NCBI GenBank assembly: GCA_019119045.1
Contig: DWXS01000050.1
Span: 1 to 64,000 of the forward strand
DNA length: 64,000 nt
Source of the DNA: Candidatus Mailhella merdavium
Lineage (GTDB): Bacteria > Desulfobacterota > Desulfovibrionia > Desulfovibrionales > Desulfovibrionaceae
Direction of reading: 5' to 3'
The notes under the pieces were generated by a model. It was not told where the DNA came from and searched no databases. It worked only from the letters and a program-made list of their open reading frames with translations. Of the stretch, positions 34,460 through 43,829 are shown in pieces (the stretch's first letter is position 1; each line of letters opens with the position of its first letter). A program made the translations under genes and the position numbers.

Positions 34460-35997
34460 CGGGAACCTCGCAGTCTGTAGGTGAAAATTCTCTCGCCCCG
34501 CCGCAGCGTGAGCATCTTTGTGTCAATGTCTTCCAGAGTCCAGCCGCTGGGAAGCAGTGCCCCCTCGAACAGCCTTCTTCCATCCGCCGTCGTCACAAAT
34601 CGCATGGGAGACATGGTCACGCCGGTCACCCGCAACCCTTCCATGGGGTCGCCGTCCACAACTTCCGCATCTGCCCGTCCCAGAGTCCGGGGAAGGGGTG
34701 ACGCGGGGGCAAGCTCCCCTCCTGCGGCCCCTGCGGCCTCGACACTCAGCTCCGGCGCAGCCGCCGAACTCCCGTTCTCAATACCTCCATACAGAGGTAT
34801 GCCGAGCTGTGCCTCCGTTTCACGGCGTATGGCGTTCAGTGCGGCTTCGTTCTCTGGAGGAATATTCCCCGCAAAGTCCACACGTCCCGGAAGAAACAGC
34901 AGCCTTACGGAAGACAGCCCGCTCTTTTTCAACCCTTCTTCCAGCAGAGGGGCAAGCTCCTTCTCGTGCACGATACGGCGATCCACGGGCGGCAACCCCG
35001 GCACTTCGCTTTCCAGTGCGGAAAAAGCAGCTTCTTCCAGCGGAACGTCCTTCATATAGGCAGCCACCTTGAGCCGTGCGGCTCCGCCGTCTTCCCCCAC
35101 GTCAATGGACACTTCGGGATGAAAACCGCGTATGCCGAGCGAACTGCGTACGGCGCGCAAAATATCCTCACGCACACCGACTTCAAGATATACAGGAAAT
35201 TGCAAGGAGCGTGCCATATCACGCAAGCGGATCATGGCCGCATCGTCATCCACAGCCCCTCGAACTTCCACCCCTGGTGTGCGTGCGCTGACCGTCAGCC
35301 CCGTCACCCCGGCGTCCTTCAAATATTTTTCAACAATTTCAGGATATTGCCACGGTTCAGGCGTACTCGGCGTCAAGGCTGCGGACATGGCGGCAAGCAG
35401 GACGGCAAGAATAATCAGCAGCAGAAAACGTGTGCGGGGTCTTCTTTTTTCGACGGCAGGAGAAGGTTCCGGCATTTCAACAGGCAGAACGGACCCCGCC
35501 TCGCTAAGATTGTTGTCGCCCTGAAGAGCCTTTTCCGAGGAAGCTGTGGCAACTTCGTTGCCTGCGGGCGATCTTTCCTCTTCGTTTTTCTGACTTGCGG
35601 CCGCTCGTTCGCCAGTCGCTTCAGGCTCTATGTCCGGAGTATCCGCGTCAGGGAGCGTCCATGCAAAACAGATTTTTCCAAGGTACCAGGCTCGTCCCGC
35701 ATCCAGCGCAAGACGTTGCGCCTGCCCTCCCGCCTCGGGAGGAAATATATCCTCTTCTCCCTGACGGCGAACCACACCGTCAAGAGGAGAAAGCGATACC
35801 GTCACAGCCCCGGAAGGGGCGGAAGCGATTTCCAGACAGGCATGACGGGGAGCCAGTCCGTCAAGAATGAGATCACAGGAATCATCCGCGCCCAGCACCC
35901 AGGTTCCCGCCTCAAGCTCCAGACGCGCGCCGAGGTGAGAGCCGGAACAGACATGCAGTGCCGCCACAGGTGCGGGCTTTCCGCTCAGCGGGCTCAC
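34456..35997 (-). CDS. sctD: T3SS inner-membrane ring protein SctD
   Basis: 513 residues from a GTG at 35997 overlapping the sctC stop (GTGA), with GGAGGAG upstream. The N-terminal cytoplasmic FHA-like domain (about 8-110) is followed by an acidic linker, a single membrane helix (FLLLIILAVLLAAMSAALT, about 190-210) and a periplasmic part with repeated BON/ring-building modules (about 225-440). A low-complexity segment and a C-terminal beta domain follow. It is longer than YscD (about 420). It connects SctC, SctJ and the sorting platform. Confidence 0.9.
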   Translation of the reverse strand: MSPLSGKPAPVAALHVCSGSHLGARLELEAGTWVLGADDSCDLILDGLAPRHACLEIASAPSGAVTVSLSPLDGVVRRQGEEDIFPPEAGGQAQRLALDAGRAWYLGKICFAWTLPDADTPDIEPEATGERAAASQKNEEERSPAGNEVATASSEKALQGDNNLSEAGSVLPVEMPEPSPAVEKRRPRTRFLLLIILAVLLAAMSAALTPSTPEPWQYPEIVEKYLKDAGVTGLTVSARTPGVEVRGAVDDDAAMIRLRDMARSLQFPVYLEVGVREDILRAVRSSLGIRGFHPEVSIDVGEDGGAARLKVAAYMKDVPLEEAAFSALESEVPGLPPVDRRIVHEKELAPLLEEGLKKSGLSSVRLLFLPGRVDFAGNIPPENEAALNAIRRETEAQLGIPLYGGIENGSSAAAPELSVEAAGAAGGELAPASPLPRTLGRADAEVVDGDPMEGLRVTGVTMSPMRFVTTADGRRLFEGALLPSGWTLEDIDTKMLTLRRGERIFTYRLRGSR

Positions 35998-37874
35998 CGC
36001 ACTCCTCCCGGCGCTGCTTCAGGAGAAGAGACGGGCGTCGTCGCAACAGGTCCGACACTCAAGGTCGGAGCGGAACTTTCCGGCTGCACAGGGGCAAGCT
36101 CGGCACGACGCGCACAACCTCCCACCGGGCGGGCAAGGGGCATACGCTCTTCGTAATCCGCCTGTGTCGGAGTACGGCTGAAACGCGGATCATCCACGCG
36201 GGCAGGGACTTCCGGGGTCTGATCCATACGCACTATGCGAGGGGTGATCAGAATGAGCCGTTCCATGCGCTGATGCTTCTTGCCCGTGGAGCTGAACAGC
36301 CCTCCAAGGAGAGGAATATTCTTCAGACCGGGCACGCCGTTCTCACTGTCACTCTGCGTTTCGTAATAATAGCCGCCGATGAGCAGACTCTGCCCTTCGG
36401 CCACAATGGCCTGCGTATTGATTTTCGTCTGCTTGATGGGGGACAGACTGCCGCTTTCCACGGAAAAGGAATTTGCGCCGTCATCCCGATCGTCCTGAAC
36501 GCTGACCATGAGTTTGATACCGTCCGGGCCGCCGTTTTCGGCAGGAATGATATGCGGCGTCACCTTGAGAACGGTTCCGGAATCCACCCGGAACAGGTCG
36601 GAAGATTCATAGCCCTGAACAGGAATATAATAGGTGCTGGTATTCTCCAGCGTAGCCTGCACATTGTCCATGGTCAGTACGGAAGGCTTGCCCAGCACGC
36701 GGGCCTGACCATCTTCTTCCAGAGCGTTCACCCTTGCCAGAAAGTAATCCGTGCCGTGAGCATACAAGGTGGAAAAGGAAAGCCCCCCGTCGGAAGAGGC
36801 CCCGGCAGAAGGAAAGGTTCCTTCGCCCGCAGCTCCGCCGCCGCTGCCCCCGATGGACGTATTCCCCCCGACGCTCCCCGCTCCGGACCAGTTCACTCCC
36901 AGTTCGCGGGAAAACTCGCTGTCGATATCCACAATCGCGGCATGGATTTCCACCAGTTCCACAGGCTTGTCCAGATCCGCAATGACCTTGGCATAATAGC
37001 TCATGCGATATTCGGCGTCCGTCACCAGCACGGAGTTGACGCGCGGATCCGCAATGATGCTCGGGCCGCCTGCCCCCCCCTGCTGACCGCCTCCCTGCGC
37101 GGCAGGCGCAGGCTGGCTCGGCGCAGCCGGATCCGGCGCAACGGCGCCCACGGAGGCCAGTCCCTGGCCGCGCAGACTTTCCTGCGCCGACGGCAGAACG
37201 GAGACACTCGACCCGGTCAGGGGCGTTCCGGATACCATGGCCCGTAAAATACTGGCCACTCCGGGAATGGTAATCACGCTGTCCATGCTGTTGACGCTCA
37301 TATCCTCCGCCCAGGCATAGCGCAGAGGAAAGACGCGCATCACCGTCCGTCCGCCCTGAGCAGCCTCAAATGCGGCCATTGCCTCACGCAGCTGTTCCAC
37401 ATACAGCGGAGGTCCGTTGACGGAAACCAGATTCTGTTCCGAGAGGACTTCAACCGGAAGCTGAGGAGAAATCATATCCGCCGCGCGGAACATGTCGCGC
37501 AGAGCGGAAGCGGAGACCGTGGACGGTGCAAGAAAGGCGCGCGTCTGTTCACCCTCGTGCCAGAAGGTCACAGTATGTCCCTGAACATACCAGCGCACGC
37601 CGAATGCCGAACGCATACCTGCCAGAAATTCCCCGGGAGGAACCTGCTCAAAGCGTCCGCTCAACTCCCCGGTCAGCCCCGGACTGCATACCGATCCGAA
37701 GCCCTCCGCACGGGCAAAATCCGCCAGAACAGCGCAGATACCCTCATTTTCCGCATAGTGGGAAAAGGGCTGCCGAAAGGGAAGCTTATCGGACGCACAA
37801 AAGCCTTCCGCCGCAAACAGCCAGCAGAAGGCAAAACATAGCATCAGAAAAAAACGAAATGAGCAACTCTTCAA
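35994..37874 (-). CDS. sctC: T3SS outer-membrane secretin SctC
   Basis: 626 residues if translation begins at the TTG at 37874, which overlaps the upstream stop codon (TTGA). This start gives a normal signal peptide (KSCSFRFFLMLCFAFCWLF, cut after GFCA). An ATG ten codons later is the alternative. N-terminal N0/N1 domains (FSHYAENEGICAVLADFAR; VNGPPLYVEQLREAMAAF) lead to the secretin core: VLVTDAEYRMSYYAKVIADL, ELGVNWSG, GKPSVLTMDN and the C-terminal ETQSDSENGVPGLKNIPLLGG region split here by my numbering. A glycine-rich insert precedes the core. Forms the outer-membrane channel. Confidence 0.94.
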   Translation of the reverse strand: MKSCSFRFFLMLCFAFCWLFAAEGFCASDKLPFRQPFSHYAENEGICAVLADFARAEGFGSVCSPGLTGELSGRFEQVPPGEFLAGMRSAFGVRWYVQGHTVTFWHEGEQTRAFLAPSTVSASALRDMFRAADMISPQLPVEVLSEQNLVSVNGPPLYVEQLREAMAAFEAAQGGRTVMRVFPLRYAWAEDMSVNSMDSVITIPGVASILRAMVSGTPLTGSSVSVLPSAQESLRGQGLASVGAVAPDPAAPSQPAPAAQGGGQQGGAGGPSIIADPRVNSVLVTDAEYRMSYYAKVIADLDKPVELVEIHAAIVDIDSEFSRELGVNWSGAGSVGGNTSIGGSGGGAAGEGTFPSAGASSDGGLSFSTLYAHGTDYFLARVNALEEDGQARVLGKPSVLTMDNVQATLENTSTYYIPVQGYESSDLFRVDSGTVLKVTPHIIPAENGGPDGIKLMVSVQDDRDDGANSFSVESGSLSPIKQTKINTQAIVAEGQSLLIGGYYYETQSDSENGVPGLKNIPLLGGLFSSTGKKHQRMERLILITPRIVRMDQTPEVPARVDDPRFSRTPTQADYEERMPLARPVGGCARRAELAPVQPESSAPTLSVGPVATTPVSSPEAAPGGVR

Positions 37875-38362
37875 TACATGCCCCCGAACATGCCCGTCAT
37901 GCCGAAAAAGGGCTGATCCGTGCGCCGCTCCGACCTGCCGCCGCCGAAAGAGGCTTTCCACCAGGCAAGGTCGTTGAGAAAGTCCCTTGCCGCAAGCTCA
38001 AAAGTTTCCTGTCCGGCGGCAAGCTCCGCCATGCGGTACAGAACGAGTCTGTCCCCGGAAGCAGCGTCCGACTTCAGCAGGCTTTGCCCCGCATACTCCA
38101 CGGCTGCAACGGAAGCGCGTGTACGACAGACCCCTGCCTGACGTTTTGCCGCGTCGCGCAGCATCTCCTCCCGCTCCATAGCGGCAGCAGGAAGAGCGGT
38201 AATATCCGCTCGCAGTACGACAACGCGGTCATCCGGAGAAAAAACAGCAAAATCAAGGCCGTTTTCCAGCCGGAAACGGTATGCGCCGTCCTCATCCTGA
38301 CGGGGATCCTTCCAGCCGGCATGAGATGCCAGCGCGGCAACAAGGTTGCTGAGAGGGGCCAT
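37871..38362 (-). CDS. CesT-type T3SS chaperone, YscB-like
   Basis: 163 residues; CAGGAGCG precedes the ATG. The fold pattern of class I chaperones is visible: an N-terminal amphipathic helix, beta strands (DGAYRFRLENGLDFAVFS; RVVVLRADITALP) and a C-terminal helix (ARDFLNDLAWWK). Its place directly before sctC equals that of yscB in Yersinia, whose product pairs with SycN to escort the gatekeeper YopN. A SycN-like gene lies behind sctW here (45818), so a heterodimer acting on SctW is plausible. First gene of the long structural operon. Confidence 0.7.
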   Translation of the reverse strand: MAPLSNLVAALASHAGWKDPRQDEDGAYRFRLENGLDFAVFSPDDRVVVLRADITALPAAAMEREEMLRDAAKRQAGVCRTRASVAAVEYAGQSLLKSDAASGDRLVLYRMAELAAGQETFELAARDFLNDLAWWKASFGGGRSERRTDQPFFGMTGMFGGMY

Positions 38363-38658
38363 ACTCGCTCCTGTTTAAGATGATTCAGCGTATGCAAAGA
38401 GGAATGAAAAAGTCAACAAGCCTGACGCGATTCTCTGGGAGAAATTTTCGTTCCATGCAATCGCAGGAACGCGGCGCTTTCGAAACACTCCGGAGCTGGT
38501 GCCGTCCCGGCTTCCGAACCCTGCTCCTTTTCAACAGAGGGCAGATCCGGTTCAGAAGCCGGAAGGACTCCCGGCCTGTCTGCCGGAAACTCTGAAAACA
38601 GCGCTGAAGCGAGGCCGGTCAGAATATGAAGCCTTTATCCTTGATGCGAAGCGCCCGT
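38363..38658. other. 296-bp gap between the translocator and structural operons
   Basis: Both flanking operons run on the minus strand. On that strand TTGACT (38411-38416 region) followed 18 bases later by TACGCT is a weak sigma-70-like promoter for the structural operon. No good sigma-54 site and no gene were found. Confidence 0.3.
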
Positions 38659-39459
38659 TCATCCCAGAATCTTGGTTCTGGTCTGGTTCATGTTCTGCTG
38701 CATGGCGTTCATGAAGTCCAGAGATTTGGACACCAGATCCCGCATAGCTTCGTTAGTCTGCTTCGTCTGCTCCATCATGGTGCGGATGCGTTCCTCATCG
38801 GCCGCAATCCGCTTGGCATCGGCATTCTGCAGGCTTTCGGCATATTCGCCGCCCGCGGTGATGATGCTCCCCATCGAGGAAATCGTGGAGCTGAGGGACT
38901 GGGAAAAGGCCGCAGTAAGCTGACCGTCCGCTCCGCCCTGCGCCACCGTACCGGACTTGCCGAAGGTCAGTTTACCCGTTTCGGAATTTCTGCCCACTCC
39001 GGCTACGGAAAGGCCCAGACTTGTGGCCCCGGCGGTCATATTCACCACGGCTCCGGCTACGGCGCAGGCGAATTTCTGCATTGCGCCCTTCTCCATTTTG
39101 TCCGCCTGCTCCTCCATAAGATTCGCAATCTGCGTCCCCTGAGACTGGATAATGCTGCGGTTGACGCGCCGCTGCTCCGCCGCGTCCTGAACTATCACCC
39201 CTGCCAGAAGGGCCGCCGGGCTGGGCAGCGCCACCCAGTCCTTGGAGCTGGGCGGAGTGAACGAGCTGGGAGAAGGCAGCTCGGGCAACTCGGATCTCAC
39301 CTGCGACACGGCAGAGGAAAAATCCTTGCCCGCCAGAATGGCCTCTACCAGACTATCCTTCACCTTGTCTGAAGACACCCCTCGCATCTGAGCCTCTTCC
39401 AGCAGCGAGTTATACTGAGCGAGAGCGAGATTAAGTGCTTTCGTATCCTGAATATTCAT
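38659..39459 (-). CDS. sctB: Minor translocator SctB (YopD/IpaC-like)
   Basis: 266 residues. One hydrophobic region (FACAVAGAVVNMTAGATSLGLSVAG, about 128-152) sits between helical segments, with a C-terminal amphipathic helix (LDFMNAMQQNMNQTRTKIL). Size, single membrane segment and position after sctE fit the YopD/SipC class that completes the pore in the host membrane. Similarity in this family is low, so the call leans on context. Last gene of its operon. Confidence 0.75.
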   Translation of the reverse strand: MNIQDTKALNLALAQYNSLLEEAQMRGVSSDKVKDSLVEAILAGKDFSSAVSQVRSELPELPSPSSFTPPSSKDWVALPSPAALLAGVIVQDAAEQRRVNRSIIQSQGTQIANLMEEQADKMEKGAMQKFACAVAGAVVNMTAGATSLGLSVAGVGRNSETGKLTFGKSGTVAQGGADGQLTAAFSQSLSSTISSMGSIITAGGEYAESLQNADAKRIAADEERIRTMMEQTKQTNEAMRDLVSKSLDFMNAMQQNMNQTRTKILG

Positions 39460-39494
39460 ATCACATTCCTTTCTGTTTGCATCTCCACCTGCAA

Positions 39495-40607
39495 TCAGGC
39501 CATGGCGGGACTGCCGGAAAGAATGGTCGCATTGGCCTGCGCCCCTTCCTGCACAATGTCGGACACCGTCTGGAGCGTCTGCTCGGAGCGCTGCATCATT
39601 TCCTTGAGATGTTCGACATCCAGATCGTTGGCCATGGCAATCTTTTCAAGAATGGCTTCAAGACGTTTCTGCTGAGCCTGAAGGAAACTGATATCCTTCT
39701 GATTTTCCGCAGATACGATACTTGTCGCACTCTGGGCCACAGTATTCAGGCCTCCGGCTGCGGCTGCCGCGCGGGCGGTTGCACTGGCCACCTTTTGCAC
39801 GGTCTGAACCGTGTCCGAAGCCGTCTTCGTCGCGCTCTGCGCGATCTTTCCGGCGGAACCGGCGGCTCCGGCCCCGAAACTGCACGCAACGAGCGCAAGG
39901 GAAGTAGTCAGATCCACCGCGAACTTGGTCCAGGTTATGGCCGATTCGCTCGCTCCGCAGGCTTCCATGATTTTGCCGGTAATAAAGGCCGGACTGAAGC
40001 CAACCTTGCCGCCCGTGGCTTCTTCCGTGATGCTGCTGGCAAGCAGAACCAGAGAGGTAACGCCCACCGCAATGAGCGCGGCTCCGGAACCTCCTGCGGC
40101 CAACCCCACCGCCCCGGCTGCAATCATGGCTACGGAACCTATGGCCGCCAGAGCCATGCCTATATATTTGAAGGCCTTGAGCAGACCGTCAAGAAAGCCC
40201 TGACTCTTGGATTTTTCCAGCTGTTCCTGAATGGATTTGATTTTTTCCTCATTGGCGGAAGCCCGTTCCTGCGCATGGGCCTCCAGCGAGGAAATACCCG
40301 CCTTGGTTTCGGTACGGCGCTGTTCAAAGCCTACCGCATCCAGCAGGGCTTCCAGCGAAAGCCCGCCCATGCTCAGACCGCCCAGCACCGTACCCGTCTT
40401 GGAACCCCCTCCCATCGTGGGTTCTTCAAGATCCGGCAACATGGAAGAAAGGGCCGCGGACATGGTTTCCAACAGCTTCCTGATGCTCTCTTCCGATCCG
40501 GGGACGGTTGTTCCACCCTGCCCCTGCAACTGTGCGGCCGCAAGCTGGGTCAGTGCGGTAAAATCGCTGATCTGACCGACCTGCGTCCCCTGAATGGTGT
40601 TGCTCAT
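39495..40607 (-). CDS. sctE: Major translocator SctE (YopB/EspD-like)
   Basis: 370 residues with two long hydrophobic hairpin segments: YIGMALAAIGSVAMIAAGAVGLAAG and GAALIAVGVTSLVLLASS (about 148-200), plus LALVACSFGAGAAGSAG (about 235-252). Flanking coiled coils occupy about 95-140 and 255-350. This is the layout of pore-forming major translocators. It starts within the stop codon of the SycD-like chaperone gene (ATGA), its expected cytoplasmic escort. Confidence 0.85.
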   Translation of the reverse strand: MSNTIQGTQVGQISDFTALTQLAAAQLQGQGGTTVPGSEESIRKLLETMSAALSSMLPDLEEPTMGGGSKTGTVLGGLSMGGLSLEALLDAVGFEQRRTETKAGISSLEAHAQERASANEEKIKSIQEQLEKSKSQGFLDGLLKAFKYIGMALAAIGSVAMIAAGAVGLAAGGSGAALIAVGVTSLVLLASSITEEATGGKVGFSPAFITGKIMEACGASESAITWTKFAVDLTTSLALVACSFGAGAAGSAGKIAQSATKTASDTVQTVQKVASATARAAAAAGGLNTVAQSATSIVSAENQKDISFLQAQQKRLEAILEKIAMANDLDVEHLKEMMQRSEQTLQTVSDIVQEGAQANATILSGSPAMA

Positions 40608-41146
40608 GCCCCCTCCTTCTGTTGAGCCAGAGAGGCAAGAAGCGCGCGGATGCGATCATGGCAGGCCTTGTGTGCGGGAATGGACTCGTCTCCCAGACCG
40701 AGCGCAGCCCGGAAAGAGGCCGCGGCATTTTCGCCGTCGCCCAGTTTCAGGTAACACAATCCTCCGTAGAAGAAGGGCGAGGGGTCCTTGAGCGCACCGG
40801 CAACACCGGCCATGCCGTAGGTGTCGATAGCCAGCTGGTAGGCTTCACGGGCCTGGAGACAACCGGCCAGCCCCATCCAGAAACGCGGATCGTCGCCGTC
40901 GTAAAGGCAAAGTCCGCGGAACATGCTTTCCGCATCCTTGTAGTTGCCCGCCTTATACAGGTTGTAGGCATAGGCGTAGGCGGATTCCATAGCCTCCTTG
41001 CTGATGTTGAACACATCTGCAAGCGTCGCGCCCTTTTCCAGCGCGGACTGAATGCTTTTAAATTCTTCTTCCGTAAAGCCCGCTGCTTTCGCCATGTCCA
41101 GCAGGGCAGCCTGAATATCTTTTTCCTGATCGGTGTTCTGAGTCAT
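40604..41146 (-). CDS. SycD/LcrH-family TPR chaperone of the translocators
   Basis: 180 residues. Tandem TPR helices run from about residue 50 (AYAYAYNLYKAGNYKDAESMFRGLCLYD; FWMGLAGCLQAREAYQLAIDTY; FFYGGLCYLKLGDGENAAASFRAAL), the typical class II chaperone. AAGGAG precedes the ATG. Located directly before sctE and sctB, as lcrH is before yopB and yopD. Confidence 0.92.
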   Translation of the reverse strand: MTQNTDQEKDIQAALLDMAKAAGFTEEEFKSIQSALEKGATLADVFNISKEAMESAYAYAYNLYKAGNYKDAESMFRGLCLYDGDDPRFWMGLAGCLQAREAYQLAIDTYGMAGVAGALKDPSPFFYGGLCYLKLGDGENAAASFRAALGLGDESIPAHKACHDRIRALLASLAQQKEGA

Positions 41147-41201
41147 GACAGCTCCTTGTGCTGATGCGGCTTGTGTCCGGCCTAGTCCTGACGCGCAGGC
41201 C

Positions 41202-41753
41202 CTACTGACCTCTGGCCAGACTGGTCAGCGTCTGGTTGGCATTGGATATCTGCGTATTTGCGCCCTGAAGATAAGAATTATACTGGCCCATATAATCCTG
41301 AATATACACCATCTGCTGCTGCGTATCCGTACCCAGCTCTTCAAGACGCGATTCCAGAGAGGTAATGGCCAGATCCCATTCTTCCTCTCCCAGAATATAG
41401 TCCCCATCGGCGTTGGCATAGGCAAGACCGTGTTCATCCAGATAATCCACCAGATCCTGAGACATGGGGTAACAGTCTTTTCCCTCTACCGTGGTGCCGT
41501 TGATACTGGTCATACCCACACCCTTGCCGGCCTTGCCGTCGGCCTGAGCCTGCCGGGCCTCATTGAGCAGCGAGGAAACCAGCTTCTGTTCCTCCTGCTG
41601 ATCGGATATGGATTCCATCCTTTCCAGAGCCTGACTCTTTGCCGTCTCCGACAGTTCAAGCTGGAGTTTGGCAAACATCAGCTGAAGGCTGGAAGAAGGC
41701 CCGAGATCCGTAGCCGTGATGGAGGAGGTGCTGTTAAAATTGATCTGAGACAT
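41202..41753 (-). CDS. EspA-like T3SS filament/tip protein, copy 4 of a tandem array
   Basis: 183 residues. Shares with three upstream neighbours an almost identical N-terminal 67 residues (TATDLGPSSSLQLMFAKLQ...) and C-terminal 60 residues (MVYIQDYMGQYNSYLQGAN...), while the centre (about 70-120) differs. The length, the LMFA motif in the first helix and the coiled-coil ends resemble EspA/SseB, which polymerise on the needle tip through a needle-like C-terminal helix. The array occupies the place of the tip gene lcrV in Ysc systems. AAGGAAG precedes the ATG. Confidence 0.75.
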   Translation of the reverse strand: MSQINFNSTSSITATDLGPSSSLQLMFAKLQLELSETAKSQALERMESISDQQEEQKLVSSLLNEARQAQADGKAGKGVGMTSINGTTVEGKDCYPMSQDLVDYLDEHGLAYANADGDYILGEEEWDLAITSLESRLEELGTDTQQQMVYIQDYMGQYNSYLQGANTQISNANQTLTSLARGQ

Positions 41754-41842
41754 ACTGCTTCCTTTTCCCTATTGTTAGCAGCGGAACTTGCCCATGCTCC
41801 TGCCCGAATAAGTCTGTCCTTTCCAAAAGGAACACGGCATCC

Positions 41843-41874
41843 TGCCCTGGGCGACAAGCTCGTCGCCACGGGCA
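41843..41874 (-). other. Intercistronic hairpin between array copies 3 and 4
   Basis: TGCCC and GGCGAC pair with GTCGCC and GGGCA around a 6-base loop, with a 2x2 internal loop. No U tract follows. It may stabilise or process the polycistronic mRNA so that array members are made in different amounts. Confidence 0.4.
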
Positions 41875-41916
41875 GAAGAACAACCTTCCTCCGTCCGCAG
41901 CGAAGGAACGCTGCGC

Positions 41917-42552
41917 TTACTGACCTCTGGCCAGACTAGTCAGGGTCTGATTGGCGTTGGATATCTGGGTATTGGCACCCTGCAGATAGGAATTGTACTG
42001 GCCCATGTAGTCCTGAATATACACCATCTGCTGCTGCGTATCCGTGCCCAGCTCTTCAAGACGGGCCTCAAGCGAAGTGATGGCGACATCCCATTCTTCC
42101 GCGCTGTGCGAGTAGTTGTTGCCGGTTTTGTCCATGGCAAGGCCATGCAGCTCCATATAGTCCACCATTTCCTGGCTCATGAAGGTGGCGTTGTTCCCTT
42201 TGGGCACGCTTTCCTTGCGCGTCTTCTCATAGATGATATTGCCGTTATCATCCGTCATGACATTGCCGTTACTGTCTTTCTTGGGAACATTGAAGGTCGC
42301 CGTCTTTTCCGCGTCGTTGCCGAGTCCGGCCTTGGCGTCTGCCTGAGCCTGCCGGGCCTCGTTGAGCAGCGAGGACACCAGTTTCTGCTCCTCCTGCTGA
42401 TCGGAGATATACTCCATTCTTTCCAGAGCCTGACTTTTCGCCGTTTCCGACAGTTCAAGCTGGAGCTTGGCAAACATCAGCTGAAGGCTGGAAGAGGGCC
42501 CGAGATCCGTAGCCGTGATAGAGGACGTACTGTTGAAATTGACCTGTGACAT
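41917..42552 (-). CDS. EspA-like T3SS filament/tip protein, copy 3 (longest)
   Basis: 211 residues from the ATG at 42552 (GAGGT upstream); the frame is open further upstream without a ribosome site. Ends conserved as in the other copies. The central segment is the longest, with a polar, asparagine- and lysine-rich stretch (KKDSNGNVMTDDNGN) that looks like an exposed loop. By analogy with EspA the centre would face outward on the filament, where variation changes antigenicity or host contact. Confidence 0.75.
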   Translation of the reverse strand: MSQVNFNSTSSITATDLGPSSSLQLMFAKLQLELSETAKSQALERMEYISDQQEEQKLVSSLLNEARQAQADAKAGLGNDAEKTATFNVPKKDSNGNVMTDDNGNIIYEKTRKESVPKGNNATFMSQEMVDYMELHGLAMDKTGNNYSHSAEEWDVAITSLEARLEELGTDTQQQMVYIQDYMGQYNSYLQGANTQISNANQTLTSLARGQ

Positions 42553-42713
42553 GCTGTACCTCGTAGCATTACAAACAATATGAAGACTGCACACAATCTC
42601 CTGATATTATCGCGCAATTTTTCTTCTTCGGAGAAGAACCCGCCTTCTCCGCAATCTGCCTTTGCGTACAGCCCGAATCATCTCTCTTTATCCGTATACC
42701 CAAGCTCCCCGCA

Positions 42714-43250
42714 TTACTGACCCTTTGCTAAAGAGGTCAGTGTCTGGTTGGAGTTGGATATCTGGGTATTGGCACCCTGAAGATAGGAATTATACTGCCC
42801 CATGTAATCCTGAATATAGACCATCTGCTGCTGAGTATCCGTGCCCAGCTCTTCAAGACGGGCTTCCAAAGAGGTAATAGCCAGATCCCATTCTTCTTTA
42901 TTCTGCCGCCTGGAAACTCCGGAGTCGTCATAGGCAAGCCCGTGCTCCTTGAAGTAGTTTTCCATCTCGACAGGCATCATGGTGGAGTCCTTCTCTCCGC
43001 TGGCAGCCTTGTTCGCATCCGACTCATTGGCCGCGTCTGCCTGGAGCTGCCTGGCCTCATTGAGCATGGAAGACACCAGCTTCTGCTCTTCCTGCTGCTT
43101 AGAGATGTAGTCCATTCTTTCCAGAGCCTGACTCTTTGCCGTTTCCGACAGTTCAAGCTGGAGTTTGGCAAACATCAGTTGAAGGCTGGAAGAAGGCCCG
43201 AGATCCGCCGAGGTGACGGATGATGTTGTGTTTAGCGAGATCTGACTCAT
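42714..43250 (-). CDS. EspA-like T3SS filament/tip protein, copy 2 (most divergent)
   Basis: 178 residues from the ATG at 43250; the ribosome site is weak (GGA about 8 bases upstream) and the gene begins only 15 bases after copy 1, so translation probably depends on the upstream gene. N-terminus reads MSQISLNTTSSVTSADLG, slightly different from the other three, and the C-terminus ends in AKGQ rather than ARGQ. The central region has SRRQNKEEWDL. Confidence 0.75.
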   Translation of the reverse strand: MSQISLNTTSSVTSADLGPSSSLQLMFAKLQLELSETAKSQALERMDYISKQQEEQKLVSSMLNEARQLQADAANESDANKAASGEKDSTMMPVEMENYFKEHGLAYDDSGVSRRQNKEEWDLAITSLEARLEELGTDTQQQMVYIQDYMGQYNSYLQGANTQISNSNQTLTSLAKGQ

Positions 43251-43265
43251 TGTAGTATCCAATAA

Positions 43266-43829
43266 TTACTGTCCTCTGGCCAGAGAGGTCAGCGTCTGGT
43301 TGGAGTTGGATATCTGGGTATTGGCACCCTGAAGATAGGAATTATACTGCCCCATGTAATCCTGAATATAGACCATCTGCTGCTGAGTGTCCGTGCCCAG
43401 CTCTTCAAGACGGGCTTCCAGCGAAGCTATGGCAACATCCCATTCTTCTTCGCTGTGATTATAGTCGTTGCCGGTCTTGTCGTAGGCAAGGCCGTTCTTG
43501 TCCATGTAGTCCACCATTTCCTTGGACATCAGGGTGCAGTTCTTGGTGTTCTTTTCCGTTTTTCCGTTGGAATAGGTTACGGATTCCGATCCTGCGGACA
43601 CGCCTGCCTTGGCGTCGGCCTGAGACTGTCTGGCCTCATTGAGCAGAGAAGACACCAGCTTCTGTTCCTCCTGCTGCTCGGATATGGACTCCATTCTTTC
43701 CAGAGCCTGACTCTTGGCGGTTTCCGAAAGTTCAAGCTGGAGTTTGGCGAACATCAGCTGAAGGCTGGAAGACGGCCCGAGATCCGTAGCCGTGATGGAA
43801 GACGTACTGTTGAGATTGACCTGAGACAT
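43266..43829 (-). CDS. EspA-like T3SS filament/tip protein, copy 1
   Basis: 187 residues; AGGAGAG precedes the ATG. It shares the conserved ends of the family, and its centre (about 75-118) contains TLMSKEMVDYMDKNGLAYDKTG, closest to copy 3. First of the four array genes after the LcrG-like gene. Confidence 0.75.
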   Translation of the reverse strand: MSQVNLNSTSSITATDLGPSSSLQLMFAKLQLELSETAKSQALERMESISEQQEEQKLVSSLLNEARQSQADAKAGVSAGSESVTYSNGKTEKNTKNCTLMSKEMVDYMDKNGLAYDKTGNDYNHSEEEWDVAIASLEARLEELGTDTQQQMVYIQDYMGQYNSYLQGANTQISNSNQTLTSLARGQ

